Below the pieces are notes generated by a model. That model had not been told where the DNA came from. It saw nothing but the letters and a program-made list of their open reading frames with translations, and made no database searches. From the NCBI GenBank assembly GCA_030035585.1, contig CM057471.1, forward strand, positions 93,807,819-93,871,818: a stretch of 64,000 bases of DNA, given 5' to 3'. Origin of the DNA: Dugong dugon. Taxonomy: Eukaryota > Chordata > Mammalia > Sirenia > Dugongidae. Shown here one piece after another: positions 43,869-55,392 of the stretch (position 1 is the first letter of the stretch; each line of letters opens with the position of its first letter). Made by a program: the position numbers and the translations under genes.

Positions 43869-44956
43869 AGGGCCAAAATGGTCATATATAACAAAGCCCA
43901 CTGCACTGCAGTTGGGATGCTACACAGGATAGATAACTAATATTATAGGTCTGGAATAGATTAATCTCAGTGGGAATGGAAAGATGAATGCGTAAGACAT
44001 TTTGAAAAATACATTTTTTTAATCACTCTTCAAAGAAGGGGCTTGGGGAAAGGGAGAAGCAGGTCAAAGCATATAAGACTTGAGAAGTAATGAGCACAAA
44101 GAGTAGAGTGAATTCAGTAATGAAATTGCATAAGCAGTCTTCAAGAAAGCATGTCAGCCTAAGCCATTCAGAAATATTACTAACTCATTTTGAAAACCAC
44201 AGATAATTATTATTGTCAATGGTTTAGTAATAATAATATTTCTAAGATTCAATTTAATAAGTATATTTGTAATGATGTAAAGGTGTTACCAAGCTAATCA
44301 CTTTTTACTTTATATGGAAAAATCAGTCTTTAGAATAAGCTGGAAAGCACAAAATCTCAAAATCTACTCAAAACCACTTTATATTGCACTGCTGTTATAA
44401 TTCATTTCAATTATATACAACAATATTCACTTCCAGTTAGGAAGCTGAGAGGGTTAGGTTGCTAAGACCAGGACTTCTTCTGGAACGCCTCTCATAATTC
44501 ACCAGTTAAATTTAAGGATGGGGAACATCAGTGGTATTTACGGTCAATAGATACTGTGGGAGTTGAATGTGTTTAGTGTTCTATTCAGGAAGAAACAGTT
44601 CCTCAGAAGTTTAGCAATTGACTTTAAGAACGCTGCCTGGAGAGGATGTGTCAGTTAAATCCCCCACTTAATTCTTATCATTAAAAAAAAAAAAAAAATT
44701 AAAATAACAAGCAATAAAGAGACTTGAAATGAGAAATACCAAGTCACAACGAAAGCAAACGGTGGTAAATGAAAAAGTCTAAAAAGCAGAGGGGATGGAT
44801 AATGTGAATAAAGTAAAGTAACCCAGATGCATTTTCACAGGCTATGAGAATCACCTAAGGGAACATAAATATAAGCCTCTCCTGGAAATGGGAGGATAAC
44901 ATTTCTTTTTTTTTTTTTTAAAAAAAGATGAATTTAAAAATTTTGTTCCTATTAAG
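43869..44956. other. Intergenic, no feature seen
   Basis: AT-rich with A/T runs at 44683-44700 and 44907-44928. No exon or clear repeat. Confidence 0.4.
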
Positions 44957-45124
44957 TGGAGGCCTGGTGGCACACTAGTTCAGGGACTGGCTGCTAACCA
45001 AAAGGTGGGCAGTTGGCATCCACCAGTCGCCCTTTGGAAACTTTATGGAGCAGTTCAACTCTGTACTATAGGGTCACTATAGGCTGGAATCTACTAGATG
45101 GCAAAGGGTTTGGTTTGATTTTTG
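44957..45124 (+). mobile_element. AfroSINE
   Basis: Forward copy starting GGAGGCCTGGTGGCACACTA and ending GGGTTTGGTTTGATTTTTGG; the nearest mobile element upstream of the RASEF promoter. Confidence 0.9.
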
Positions 45125-45599
45125 GTGCCCATTAAGCAGGCAATGTTAAAGAACCAATAGCATTTTCTGAATCAGTGTTTTAAATCTCAAAGGGATGTCA
45201 TTTGGATATAGAATTTCAGTAAGATTTATTTAAATAAAAAAACAACAACAATGAATTACCCCAATCATTGTTTCAAGAATGCTGCCTGCCGAGCCATTTT
45301 GGTTATTCATCTTCTCTCAGACTGAGGAGGGGAAGGCTGAGAAAAGTTTGGTTTGGGGGAATCTGGAGATCTACGGGACTTCTAATGTGAATTATTAACT
45401 AGGTCGACGTTAATGTGGGGCGACAATGGGTTAATTATCCAGCAAAATCAGAGAATGAGGTCTTGTAGTAAACCCTGTACAGTACTTTAGTTTGTAAGAA
45501 AACTTCTATATACAAAAGTTTACCAATTTTCAGGAATTAAATACACAAAATATCAGCCAATTCATAATCATTCCCCTACTCTTCCTTCCTGTCCAGTTA
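45125..45599. other. AT-rich flank upstream of the RASEF CpG island
   Basis: Non-repetitive apart from an (AAC)n run at 45235-45250. It could hold upstream regulatory elements, but none can be recognised. Confidence 0.35.
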
Positions 45600-46190
45600 A
45601 CTTCTCACGCGCATGCCAGCACCACACCCGGAGGGAGCCAAGCGCTTGGCTCCAGCGTAGTGAGCTGTTTTTGTCTGTGGAAGGGCCTGGCAACACTATT
45701 GCTGCAGCCCCAGTTCCTGCTGGACCCCAACTCCACGAGCCCCAAACTCAGGTTCTGGCCGGAACCCAGCACGCAAAACCACAGCCTGGCTCCGGGAGGC
45801 GTGGGAACCAGAGCCCGGGGCGCGTCCTCCCGCTGGGCGGAGCCGCGCCCAGGGAAGTGGTGAGTGCCAAGGAGCTGGGCGCTCAGTCGTTGGGCGTCCC
45901 CGCTGAGCGGTGCTCGGAGTCCGGGGCGCACTTGCACCGCTCCAGGGTTTGCAGGGGATCGAGAATTCCGTGCGCGGGAAGAACATCGGAGCGCGCCGCC
46001 TGGCCGCTTCTGACCCGCCCAGACGCCTCGGCCCCTCCCGGACATTACCACAAGTGGCCGAACCAGTCCGACCAGCCGAACTCGCTGCAGCTCCCGGCGG
46101 CAGCAGGTGGCCTCGGACTTCCCGTTGTCGCCACAGCCCGGACGGACAGGCGTCCAGGGCGCTCCGGAGCTCCCTCGGTCGCCGGGCGGG
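45600..46190 (+). promoter_or_regulatory. RASEF: CpG-rich promoter and 5' UTR region of RASEF
   Basis: From about 45780 base composition changes abruptly from AT-rich intergenic DNA to GC- and CpG-dense sequence that continues through the first coding exon to about 46660. A GC box (GGGCGG) lies at 45835 and another just before the ATG at 46185. No TATA box is evident, as usual for CpG-island promoters. The transcription start cannot be placed by eye. A donor-like AAGTG|GTGAGT around 45858 could mark a noncoding first exon but is unsupported. Long open frames on both strands here are a by-product of high GC and are not genes. Confidence 0.7.
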
Positions 46191-46621
46191 ATGGAGATAG
46201 ATGAAGACCGGGAGGAGCTGTCCCGGCTGCGCGCAGTTTTCGCAGCCTGCGACGCGAACCGCTCGGGGCGCCTGGAGCGCGAGGAGTTCAGCGCTCTGTG
46301 CGCGGAGCTACGCGTGCAGCCGGCAGAGGCCGAGGCGGTGTTCCAGCGGCTGGACGCCGACCGCGACGGCGCCATCACCTTCCAGGAGTTCGCGCGCGGC
46401 TTCCGCGGGGCCCGCCGCGGGGGGCGGCGCCGGGGCTGGGGACTTTGGGAGCCCGCGCCGGCCGTGGAAGAGGCGGGACCTGGACTGGGGGACAGCGAGG
46501 AGGACGCAGACGACCAGGACGCCGTGGCTGGTTTGGCCGCCCGAAGGGACCCGGCGAGCCCGGGACGGGCTTGGCAGGACTTCCAGGCGCGACTCGGGGA
46601 CGAAGCCAAGTTCATCCCCAG
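46191..46621 (+). CDS. RASEF: RASEF (RAB45) first coding exon: paired EF-hands
   Basis: RASEF encodes an atypical Rab GTPase with N-terminal EF-hands, a central coiled coil and a C-terminal Rab domain; it is cytosolic or perinuclear and acts in membrane traffic. This exon gives the first 143 codons plus two bases. Translation begins at ATG 46191 in a strong context (G at -3, G at +4), with the conserved start [22 protein letters not shown]-loop 1 is residues 21-32 ([12 protein letters not shown]) and EF-loop 2 is residues 55-66 ([12 protein letters not shown]). Both have acidic residues at positions 1, 3 or 5 and 12 and Gly at position 6, so both should bind calcium. An acidic linker follows, then the conserved end [20 protein letters not shown]. 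The donor is AG|GTGTGTGT, leaving AG of an Arg codon. Coiled-coil and Rab exons lie beyond the window. Identification rests on close resemblance to the known RASEF N-terminus. Confidence 0.93.
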
Positions 46622-47149
46622 GTGTGTGTGTGTCCGCGCGCGCTCATGGTGGGAGGCAGGGGGTGATGATGACATTTCTTGTCCTTCCTGATTGATGCTC
46701 TGCCATCTGTTCTTCGAACCTGCGCTACTCTTCTCTGTGGTTCAGTTTTCAGTATTCACCCATCCGCTGTAACTTTCCGAAGAGTTAAGGAAAAGGGATG
46801 CGTTCAGAGAATCAGGGTTTTGGGAGAAAGTTTCACTTGCTAATTTATGGGCCCTGCAAAGGGCCTGTTTCTCCGGGGGCAGAGGGAAATTCGCAGTAAT
46901 TCGCAGTGTGCAGATTCTTCCGCCGCACAGGTTTAGGCGCGCTCCCAGGTCTCACCACGACCTGGTCACGTCATCTTCTCCCCAGTCCTCCAGGTTGCGC
47001 CCTGGGGCTGGGGATAAGCCTGTTTGCCACCTTGGTAGTACTCTTTGGTACCTCTGTTATTTGTCGTTCTCCTGAGACAGCTTAGAAAAGGAAACGTTGG
47101 TGGGCATTTATATTGCTGGGCATAAATTTGCATTTTACTGATTTCATTC

Positions 47150-47310
47150 CTTTAATTCTCAGGACAAACCGCGAGGTAAGCTTTATTAACTCTCATTAAT
47201 GGGGAAACAGACTGAAATTTAGACCTACAGCTGTTAGGGGACTTGCCCAGTTAATGAAAGAGGAGGGGTTTGATCCCAGAAGTGAACTGCAAAACTCTTG
47301 TTTTTTCTGC
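47150..47310 (+). repeat. MIR fragment
   Basis: AATGGGGAAACAGACTGAAA and GACTTGCCCAGTTAATGAA resemble the MIR 3' half. Confidence 0.6.
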
Positions 47311-48564
47311 AACAGAATAAAATGAGAAATCATACAATATATTTCCCGCCCCTAAGGTTCAGGGATAACCTAATACCAGGTTATTAAGTTAATACTGAAG
47401 GAGAAAGGGATGCCCACAGGTGGGAGTTCAGGGCATGGAGGAGAGACGCTCCGATTTTATTCTTTGAGATGCCTTTGTATCTGTCTAGGCTTAATGTCAT
47501 GGCATGTTTCTAGCTGCTATTTGCAGTCCTTCCTCAGGGAATACAAATCTTTTAACGCTGGAAAATGCTTTTCTGCTTTCTGTTTGGATTTTAGCTGAAA
47601 TGTTATTAAGCCTGGCCACAATTGTTAAGAAGGTTTAAAAGGCATTCATTTTGGTTGGCAATTCACATACCTGAGACCTAAGACCCTGAAAAGGAAGTCA
47701 TTCTGGTAAGCGTCTGGTAGCCTTGCTCACCTGTTCACAGTTTAGACCTGCAGGGCCAAAAGTCCTTACTTCCTCCTCCGCCCAGCTTCTCCCTCTAATT
47801 TGGAAAGTAAAGGAGAACATTGGGCGTGGAGAGTGACTAACAGCACTATACGAGGGATTGTATATAGAAAGTGGGTGTGATAAGGATCTTTTTTCAGTTA
47901 TTTGCAAGTGAGTTAATAAAATGCAGTGTCTCCACCAGGGAAATAGAAAAATATAAACATTGCTATAAACTCTACTCTTTCTTTCAGTCATCTTTCATCT
48001 CTAACTTGGTTTGGGTCCAGCTTATTTTAAAACATAGCCCTTTTAGAAATGAGGCAGGGTGAGTCACCATCATATCAGAGATTATCTGTATGTATGCATA
48101 TGGTCTGCCTTTCACAGCTGTCAAGTCTCAGCAGCAAATATTTGACACTTAACCTTTAAATGATTAAAATAACCTTTTTAGGATCTGCATACAAACCAGG
48201 ACTTAATATTATTGGTGATATTATTATTATCATGATGCTTTTCCAAACACTTCAGAGGTTATTAAATTTAGTGGGTCCCAGTGTCACCTGGTAGACTCCT
48301 GTCCTAAGCCCCACCCCTTTCTGAAGTGAGATTACCAAGGACAATATTTGTCTTCCTGTACTTGTTCAAGTGTAAAAGAACTCAGCTGAGTTACTTCACC
48401 TGATTATTACCATGGCAGTCATTAGCTGTTTAGGTAAATTGGGTTGCTTCTACCCACTTCCTCATACAGCTGTTCACCTTCCCTTCCACCTGTCTAAATT
48501 TGATTTAAAAAAATAAAACATTTTGTTATTGATAATGCAGTTGACATTACTTCAGGCAAATTTT

Positions 48565-48680
48565 TTCCCCATGCATTATTGGAATGCCTTCTATGTGCCA
48601 GATGCTGCCCTAGGTACTTTCTGAGGCCCCAGGGACAAAGAGAAGGGTAAGATGTGGTTTCTTGCCTCAAGAAATACATA
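48565..48680 (+). repeat. L2 or MIR-type 3' fragment
   Basis: CTTCTATGTGCCAGATGCTG followed by GCCTCAAGAAATACATAGTC fits the shared L2-like end. Confidence 0.5.
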
Positions 48681-49194
48681 GTCTGGGAGAAATAGTTCTC
48701 AAAATTTCATCAAAGAGCGCTTAAAGGCAAGAAGGTTGTCCCTAGGAGACTCCATGTATCGTGGACATAGCCCAGTAGGAACTGTGCTGAAAACAGGAAT
48801 ATTCTTTGAAGTCTTGTTTTTTCATCTTTAAAAAAATTCATGTATTTGTTCATTTTACTCCACAATGTATTGGTGCTTGCTTCAATATAAAATATTATAT
48901 TTTCTTCTAAGGGGGAAGATTGTCTCTGTACGAAGGCATGCCATTTCATCTTGTGACTGTGTTTCCCACCTGGTGCTCCACCTCATCCCTGTGCCATCCC
49001 CTGACCCATGCCCATCCTGGGGCTTGTACGTCTAGTTTGAGAAGAACAGATATTAGATATAACAGTGTTTGGTTCCTGCAGAAGCAAAACATGGTAGTGT
49101 TGACAGGGTTTCTGTTCCAAATATCACTCAAGTGTTCCAAGGAACATTTTAAGTAATTTTAGTTAAACTCTCCAGTCAGCAAGAGTTGTGATGT

Positions 49195-49502
49195 TGTTGC
49201 TTGTTGATATTGAATCAGCTCTGACTCATGACGACCTCGTGTACCATGGAGTGAAACATTGACTGGTTCTGTGCCATCTTCACGATTTTTGGCAATCAGA
49301 CAATACTCTGTCATGATCTGTAGGGTTTCCATTCGCTAGTTTTCAGAAGTAGATTGCCAGGCCTTTCTTCATAGTCTGAGACCTGTCCACCATGGATGAC
49401 CCTGCTGGTATTTGAAATACTGATGGCATAGCTTCTAGTATCAGAGCAACATGCAAGCCACCACAGTCTGACAAACTGACAGATAGGTGGTGGGATAGTT
49501 GT
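49195..49502 (-). mobile_element. Long composite AfroSINE-like element
   Basis: Reverse copy with TCTGTAGGGTTTCCATTCGC, AGTCTGAGACCTGTCCACC and ATGCAAGCCACCACAGTCTG; same architecture as 25338-25722. Confidence 0.65.
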
Positions 49503-49905
49503 GACATTAGAAAGAAAATAATATTGCACTGTAAAAGGATGAAAATGGCCTCTGAGATGTGTATTAGTACATTCTTAAGTTTGCATTAACTTAGACAATT
49601 GAAGGACCCCTTCCCTTACAGGCCGGGAGGGGAGCATCCTGAGAGCAGTGTGGCCTATTAACCTGAGTCCAGCACTTGTACATGGTCTGTAAAGTCAGGA
49701 TGGACAGCACCACTTCCTGATAAGCTGGAATTGGGTCAGCCAGTAGGTGAAACCAGAGTGTGCAAGGTGATGTGGTTATTTAAGGGAATTCAGGGAAGAA
49801 GATGGTAGTAGACCAGGATAAGTCTTGCAAGAGGGGAGAGAGCGTGGAGGGTGGGGAGAGAAAGAGCAGGATTTGTAATAACATAGCCTAGCCAATTTGT
49901 ATGAG

Positions 49906-50216
49906 GACAATGGTGATTCAGTGGTGAAACTGTCACCTTTAAGAGACCTGGATTTTCCTGGCCAGCGCACCTCATGTGCAGCCTCAGTGGAGGCTTGCGT
50001 GTTGCTGAGTAGGTTTCTGCAGAGCTCCAGACAAAGATGGACTAGGAAGAAAGGCCTGGTGATCTGCTTATGAAAACCAGCCAGTGAAAACCCTATGGAT
50101 CATAATGGTCCAATCTGCAACCAGTCAGGGGGATGGCACAGGATCTGGCAGCATTACTTTTCCATTGTGCATGGGGTCACCATGAGTCAGGGGCTGATTT
50201 GACGGCAGCTAACAGC
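49906..50216 (+). mobile_element. Long composite AfroSINE-like element
   Basis: Forward copy starting ACAATGGTGATTCAGTGGTG, with AACCCTATGGATCATAATGG internally and GGTCACCATGAGTCAGGGG at the end. It is in opposite orientation to the copy 400 bp to its left. Confidence 0.65.
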
Positions 50217-51545
50217 AAACCAGTTTGTGGTTGCAGGGTTGTTATCTTGGTGAGAGAAGTTTCATACCTAGTATGTGCTCAGTAGATGTTTGTTGAATGA
50301 ATCAAATAAATCTGTTTCATCAATTCCTTGGTTCATGTATCTGCACTTCAAGAGTGCAGTTAGTTCATGCTGTTGCATTCTCTTCATTTCTTTTGTAGAT
50401 TCCCTCACTATTGTTTTAAGTTGCAAATGTTCACCTATCCCAAATGTACCAAAGAAAAACAAAAGTGACATTTTGGTGTGAGCTGATTGTGGTGTACAGA
50501 GATTGCCAAAGAGAGAGGGATATAGGAGACGTGTGTGTGTTGAGCATTTGATGGGGATGGGAGGGCCTGGAGACTCACTTTTCTCCTCTAGTCAAAGCTG
50601 AAGTTTTCCAGCGATTTTGAGCATTATTTGTGAATTTATTCCCTTTGATAACTTGGAACTCCGCATTTTCACAGACAGAACCATGAGGGTCCACTTGGCA
50701 CTGGTGCCATAATGGGTTTGTGAACTGGTCCAGGTACCTCAACAGTAGTCATATCAGGGACAGACCTACGTCCTGTAACAGGTGTCAGTGTGCTTGGTGA
50801 ATTGCAAGTCAAGGCTAGGACAGGATTTGTTCAGACACCAAAGTCAGTCCTGCATGGTCAGTGGTTTCATGTGGTTTCTGATGTGTCTAGTTACATGGTG
50901 TTGAAGGGGAGTCTTTGATTTAATAATCTAGAAACAAGAAATTTGATTGAGAAGAACTAAAATTACCCATGTATGAACTGTATACAGATTGGCAAAACAG
51001 TTTACCTCTGCATCCTCATACAACAGTGATTATTAAAATTGAAGAGGAAAGGATCAACAGTTGAACACCAAACCCATTTCACTAGGAAGTTTTAAGAATG
51101 AGTAGCTACAAGTAGCCAGAGGCGAGGTTTCCTGGTCAAAGGTTTCTTTACTTTTCTCCTTCTTGGGTTCCACCTTAGTGCTTTTCTGTTTAGTTGTCTT
51201 CTTTGTAATAGTGGAGTTGCGTCGTATTCTTTCTTAACTTTTACATGGTATGGTGCTTGGTTCTTCCAAGTTGGGAAAAGGAGAGATGGAGGCAAAGAAA
51301 GAGATAAACACATAGAGAGTGAGAGAAAATATGAGATAGGACAGGGCATGAGAGGGAGAAGGAGACAGAGGACAGATGGAGAGGCAGGGAGGGAGACTGA
51401 TTGATTGATTAGATATTGCCTCATCTTCCCCTCTCTTCCTACTCTCCGAGCTGTTGTCGTGAGCCACTTTGAGATGGGAGAAGTGAATCAGCTCGTCCCT
51501 CTTTGATCTCAGCTCCTGAGTATCCTCAAAATGTGTGTGAGGTTT

Positions 51546-51626
51546 GAAGTATGATTGTAGCATATAAATATATATATGCATATATATACATATATGTATA
51601 TGTGTGTGTATGTACATATATGTAAA
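51546..51626. repeat. (TA)n/(TG)n microsatellite
   Basis: ATATATATGCATATATATAC runs into TGTGTGTGTATGTACATATA; likely polymorphic. Confidence 0.9.
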
Positions 51627-51875
51627 ATAATTGCACACGGCCAGTAACGAACCAATTACTTTAGCTGGTGCTCATCTAAGCACGTAGAGATTTGTTCCAA
51701 CCTTGAAGCATGATGGTGGGTCGGATCCCAGTCCTGGAAGGTTCAAGGACATTTTGATTCTGTGTGATACTTAACCTTTGACTCTGGTTATGGGACCCAT
51801 TAGAGCATTAGCCACAGGATTTCTGGAGATTCCTCTGCATTTTTTGAATTCAGAGTATATACATACACACACACA

Positions 51876-53450
51876 TAGTTGGTCCTCCATATCCTCGGGT
51901 TCCACATCCACAGATTCAACCAACCACATATCAAAAATATTAGTTAAACAAAAAAAAAAGAAGGTTTCAAAAGGCAAAACTTATTTGTGTCATGCTGAGC
52001 ACTATGCTGAATCCACACGAATGAAGTAATGTGTAGGCATACCCTGCTGTAGCCTCCCACCGTTTCAAGGATCCTTAGTCTCTCTCTAGCACTTCTTGTT
52101 GAGCATTGTTCACCTCACCTCTTGTCATTATTCCCTAAACAATACTGTACAACAACTATTTACACAGCATTTACATTTTATTAGGTATTATAAGTAATCT
52201 GGCGATGATTTAAAGTATACAGGAGGCAATAGGTAAGTGGTATCTTGGGTGAAGGGTGAGACAGTACACAATACAGGGGAACTAGCACAACCTGTGCAAG
52301 GAATGGTCATGGAAGCCCCACAGACACATCCAAACTCCCTGAGGGACTGAATTGCTGGGCGGAGGGCTCTGGGGACCATGGTCTCGGGGAACATCTAGCT
52401 CAATTGGCATGACACAGCTTATAAAGACAATGCACTACAATGTACCTTGGTGAGTAGCGTCTGGGGTCTTAAAAGCCTGTGAGCGGCCATCTAAGATACT
52501 CCACTGGTGTCATCCCTTCGGGAGCAAGGGAGAATGAAGAGAACAGGAAAAGATTAGTCCAAAGGACTAATTGTCCACAGCTACCAAGGCCTCCACCAGA
52601 CTGAGTCCAGTACAGCTAGATGGTGCCCGGCTACCACCACTGACTGCTCTGACCAGGGTCACAGCAGAGGGTTCTGGACAGAGCTGGAGAAGGATGTTGA
52701 GCATAATTCTAACTCACAAAAAAAAAAAAAAAAGACCAGATTTACTGGCCTAAAGGAGACTGGAGAAACCTCAAGAGTATGGCCTCCAGACACCCTTTTA
52801 GCTCAGTGGTGAAGTTATCTCCGAGGTTCACTGTTCAGCCTGGGAGTGGACAGCCCTGTAAAACCAAATGAGACTAACGAGGTACAGGAGTCCAGTGACA
52901 AGGGCCAGAAGGCAGAAGGGGACAAGGAAGCTGGTGATAGGGAACACAAGGTTGAGCAAGGATATTGTTGATGTGTTGTGAGATTGTTAACCATTGTCAT
53001 AGGGCAACATTTGTAGTAACTGTTAAATGAGAAACTATTTTGTTTTGTAAGCCTTCATCTTAAGTGAGAATAACAGCACAATTGGAAGAGCCTAGTCAGT
53101 GTCACTGAACTGTGTATGTAGAAATTTTTGAAATGGTGTATCTTTGGCTATGTGTATTTTCACCAAAAAAAAAAAAAGGTTGAGAATTTAGAGGGTTAAT
53201 ATGTCATGGGGTTGTTAACCAATGTCATAAAACAATATGTGTACTACTGTTTCATGAGAAGCTATTTGTTCTGTAAGCCTTCACCTGAAGTACAATGAAA
53301 TATAAAAAAAATAAAATAAAGTATACAGGAGGATGTGCGTAGGTTATATGCAAATACTGTGCCATTTTATATAAGGGACTTGAGCATCCAGGATTTAGGT
53401 GTCCATGGGAGGTCCTGGAACCAATCCCTCCAGGATACTGAGGGACGACA
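51876..53450 (+). mobile_element. Tigger-type (TcMar) nonautonomous transposon, interrupted
   Basis: The left end AGTTGGTCCTCCATATCCTC and right end GGATACTGAGGGACGAC are inverted complements. The left arm is 51876-52226 and the right arm 53333-53449. Flanking TA dinucleotides fit mariner/Tigger insertion. The intervening 1.1 kb is a separate retroposon. Confidence 0.78.
52227..53316 (+). mobile_element. Retroposon with 16-bp TSD and A-rich tail, family unknown (possibly an L1 3' end)
   Basis: Flanked by identical TAAAGTATACAGGAGG at 52211-52226 and 53317-53332 and ending in a TATAAAAAAAATAAAA tail, so inserted by target-primed reverse transcription. The interior includes GGGGTCTTAAAAGCCTGTGA and AGCGGCCATCTAAGATACTC and two related segments near 52983 and 53216 (GTTAACCA-TGTCATA and following). 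No ORF of note. It may be a 5'-truncated L1 3' UTR; this could not be verified. Confidence 0.8.
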
Positions 53451-53458
53451 TATATAAA

Positions 53459-53585
53459 CCATTGCTATTGAGTTGGTTCTGACTCATGGCAGCCCTATGT
53501 GTTACAGAGTAGAATTGCTCCATAGAGTTTTCTTGGCTGTAATTTTTATGGAAGCAGATCACCAGGCCTTTCTTCCCTGGTGCTG
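53459..53585 (-). mobile_element. AfroSINE, left half (split by RTE)
   Basis: Tail-side half of a reverse AfroSINE, ending at CTTTCTTCCCTGGTGCTGCT. The missing half lies at 55207-55290 beyond the RTE. Confidence 0.8.
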
Positions 53586-55206
53586 CTTCTTGTTGTTAGG
53601 TGCCATCAAGTCAGTTCCAACTCTTAGCAACCCTATGTACAATAGAACAAAACACTGCCCAGTCCTGCACCATCCTCACAGTCGTTGTTATGCTTGAGCC
53701 TATTGTCACAGCCACTGTGTCAGTCCATCTCATTGAGGGTCTTCCTCTTTTTTGCTGGCCCTCTACTTTACCAAGCATGATGTCCTTTGCCAGGGACTGA
53801 TCACTTCTGATAACATGTCCAAAATATGTGAGACGTAGTCTCGCCATCCTTGCTACTAAGGAGCATTTTGGCTGTGCTTCTTCCAAGACGGATTTGTTCG
53901 TTCTTTCGGCAGTCCATGGTATATTAAGTATTCTTCGCGAACACCGCAACTCAAAGGCGTCTATTCTTTGGTCCTCCTTACTTATCATCCAGCTTTCACA
54001 TGCGTATGAGGCAATTGAAAACACTGTAGCTTGGGTCAGGCTCACCTTAGTCTTCAAGGTGACGTCTTTGCTTTTTAACACTTTAGAGATATTTTGCAGC
54101 GGATTTGCCCAATGCAACGCGTCTTTTGATTTCTCGACTGGCACTGGCGAAAAACAAGGCTTTCGTGGGTGTTGGTTGTGGATCCAAGTAAAATGAAATC
54201 CTTGACAACTTCAAACTTTTCTTCATTTATCATAATGTTGCTTATTGGTCCAGTTGTGAGGATTTTTGTTTTTTTTATGTTGAGGTGTAACCCATACTGA
54301 AGGATGTGGTCTTTGATCTTCATCAGTAAGTGCTTCAAGTCCTCTTCACTTTCAGCAAGCAAGGTTGTGTCACCTGCATAACACAGGTTGTTAATGAGTC
54401 TTCCTCCAATCCTGATGCCCGGTTCTTCTTCATATAGTCCAGATTCTTGGATGATTTGCTCAGCATACAGATTGAATAAGTATGGTGAACGGATACAACC
54501 CTGACACATACCTTTCCTGACTTTAAACCACGCAGTGCTTGAATGACTGCCTCTTGATCTATGTACAGGTTCCTCATGAGCACAATTAAGTGTTCTGCAA
54601 TTCCAGTTTTTCTCAATGTTATCCATAATTTATTATGATCCACACAGTTGAATGCTTTTGCATAGTCCATAGAACACAGGTAAACATCTTTCTGGTATTC
54701 TCTGCTTTCAGCCAGGATCCATCTGACATCAGCAATGATATCCCTGGTTCCACATCTTCTTCTGAATCCGGCTTGAATTTCTGGCAGTTCCCTGTCGATG
54801 TACTGCTGGAGCCGCTTTTGAATGATCTTCAGCAAAATTTTACTTGTGTGTGATATTAATAATATTGTTTGATAATTTCCTCATTCGGTTGGATCATGTT
54901 TCTTTGGAATAGGCATAAATATGGATCTCTTCCAGTCAGTTGGCCAGGCAGCTGTCTTCCAAATTTCTTGGCATAGATGAGTGAGCACTTCCAGCGTTGC
55001 ATCTGTTAGGTGAAACATCTCAATTGATATTGTCAGTTCCTGGAGCCTTGTTTTTCGCCAGTGCCTTCAGTGCAGCTTGGACTTGTTCCTTCGTAACATC
55101 GGTTCCCAATCATATTCTGCCTCCTGAAATGGCTGAAATGTCGATCAGTTCTTTTTGGTATAGTGACTCTGTGTATTCCTTCCATCCTCTTTTGATGCTG
55201 CCTACA
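53586..55206 (-). mobile_element. RTE-type LINE, 1.6-kb copy inserted in an AfroSINE
   Basis: Longest RTE copy in the window. Antisense frames 54335-54835 and 54075-54626 encode RT segments (e.g. DYAKAFNCVDHNKLW and GMCQGCIRSPYLFNLYAEQI, with the catalytic box near AGDTTLLAES). Frame 53611-54144 encodes the C-terminal part (LTYFGHVIRSDQSLAKDIML). The left boundary is the RTE 3' end (TTGTTGTTAGGTGCCATCAAG family). The N-terminal endonuclease is absent (5'-truncated). Confidence 0.88.
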
Positions 55207-55290
55207 TCGTTGGGAGCTGCTGGGTGGGTTAAAACCACCAACCTTTAATTTAGCACACAAGCGCCTAACAGTTGCTCCACTAGGGCTCCT
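55207..55290 (-). mobile_element. AfroSINE, right half (split by RTE)
   Basis: GGGAGCTGCTGGGTGGGTT to GCTCCACTAGGGCTCC continues the SINE of 53459-53585. GCTGCT at both junctions may be a remnant target duplication. Confidence 0.78.
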
Positions 55291-55297
55291 TACCCAG

Positions 55298-55338
55298 GGG
55301 AATATATATATATATATATGTATATATACGTATATATG
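55298..55338. repeat. (TA)n microsatellite
   Basis: Mostly TATATATA with ATGTATATATACG interruptions. Confidence 0.85.
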
Positions 55339-55387
55339 TGGTCGCTATCAGTCAAAATCAACTCAATGGCAACAGGTTTGGTTTATA
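55339..55387 (+). mobile_element. AfroSINE 3' fragment
   Basis: GGTCGCTATCAGTCAAAATC through CAATGGCAACAGGTTTGG only. Confidence 0.78.
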
Positions 55388-55392
55388 TACAT

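Noticed and set aside
45850..45870. Donor-like AAGTG|GTGAGT as a noncoding RASEF first exon
   Set aside because: No independent evidence for a transcript start or a matching acceptor before the ATG.
45605..46675. A 356-codon open frame on the minus strand and two long + frames overlapping RASEF exon 1
   Set aside because: They are low-complexity (Arg/Ser/Pro/Ala-rich) shadows of a GC-rich CpG island; only the RASEF frame matches a known protein.
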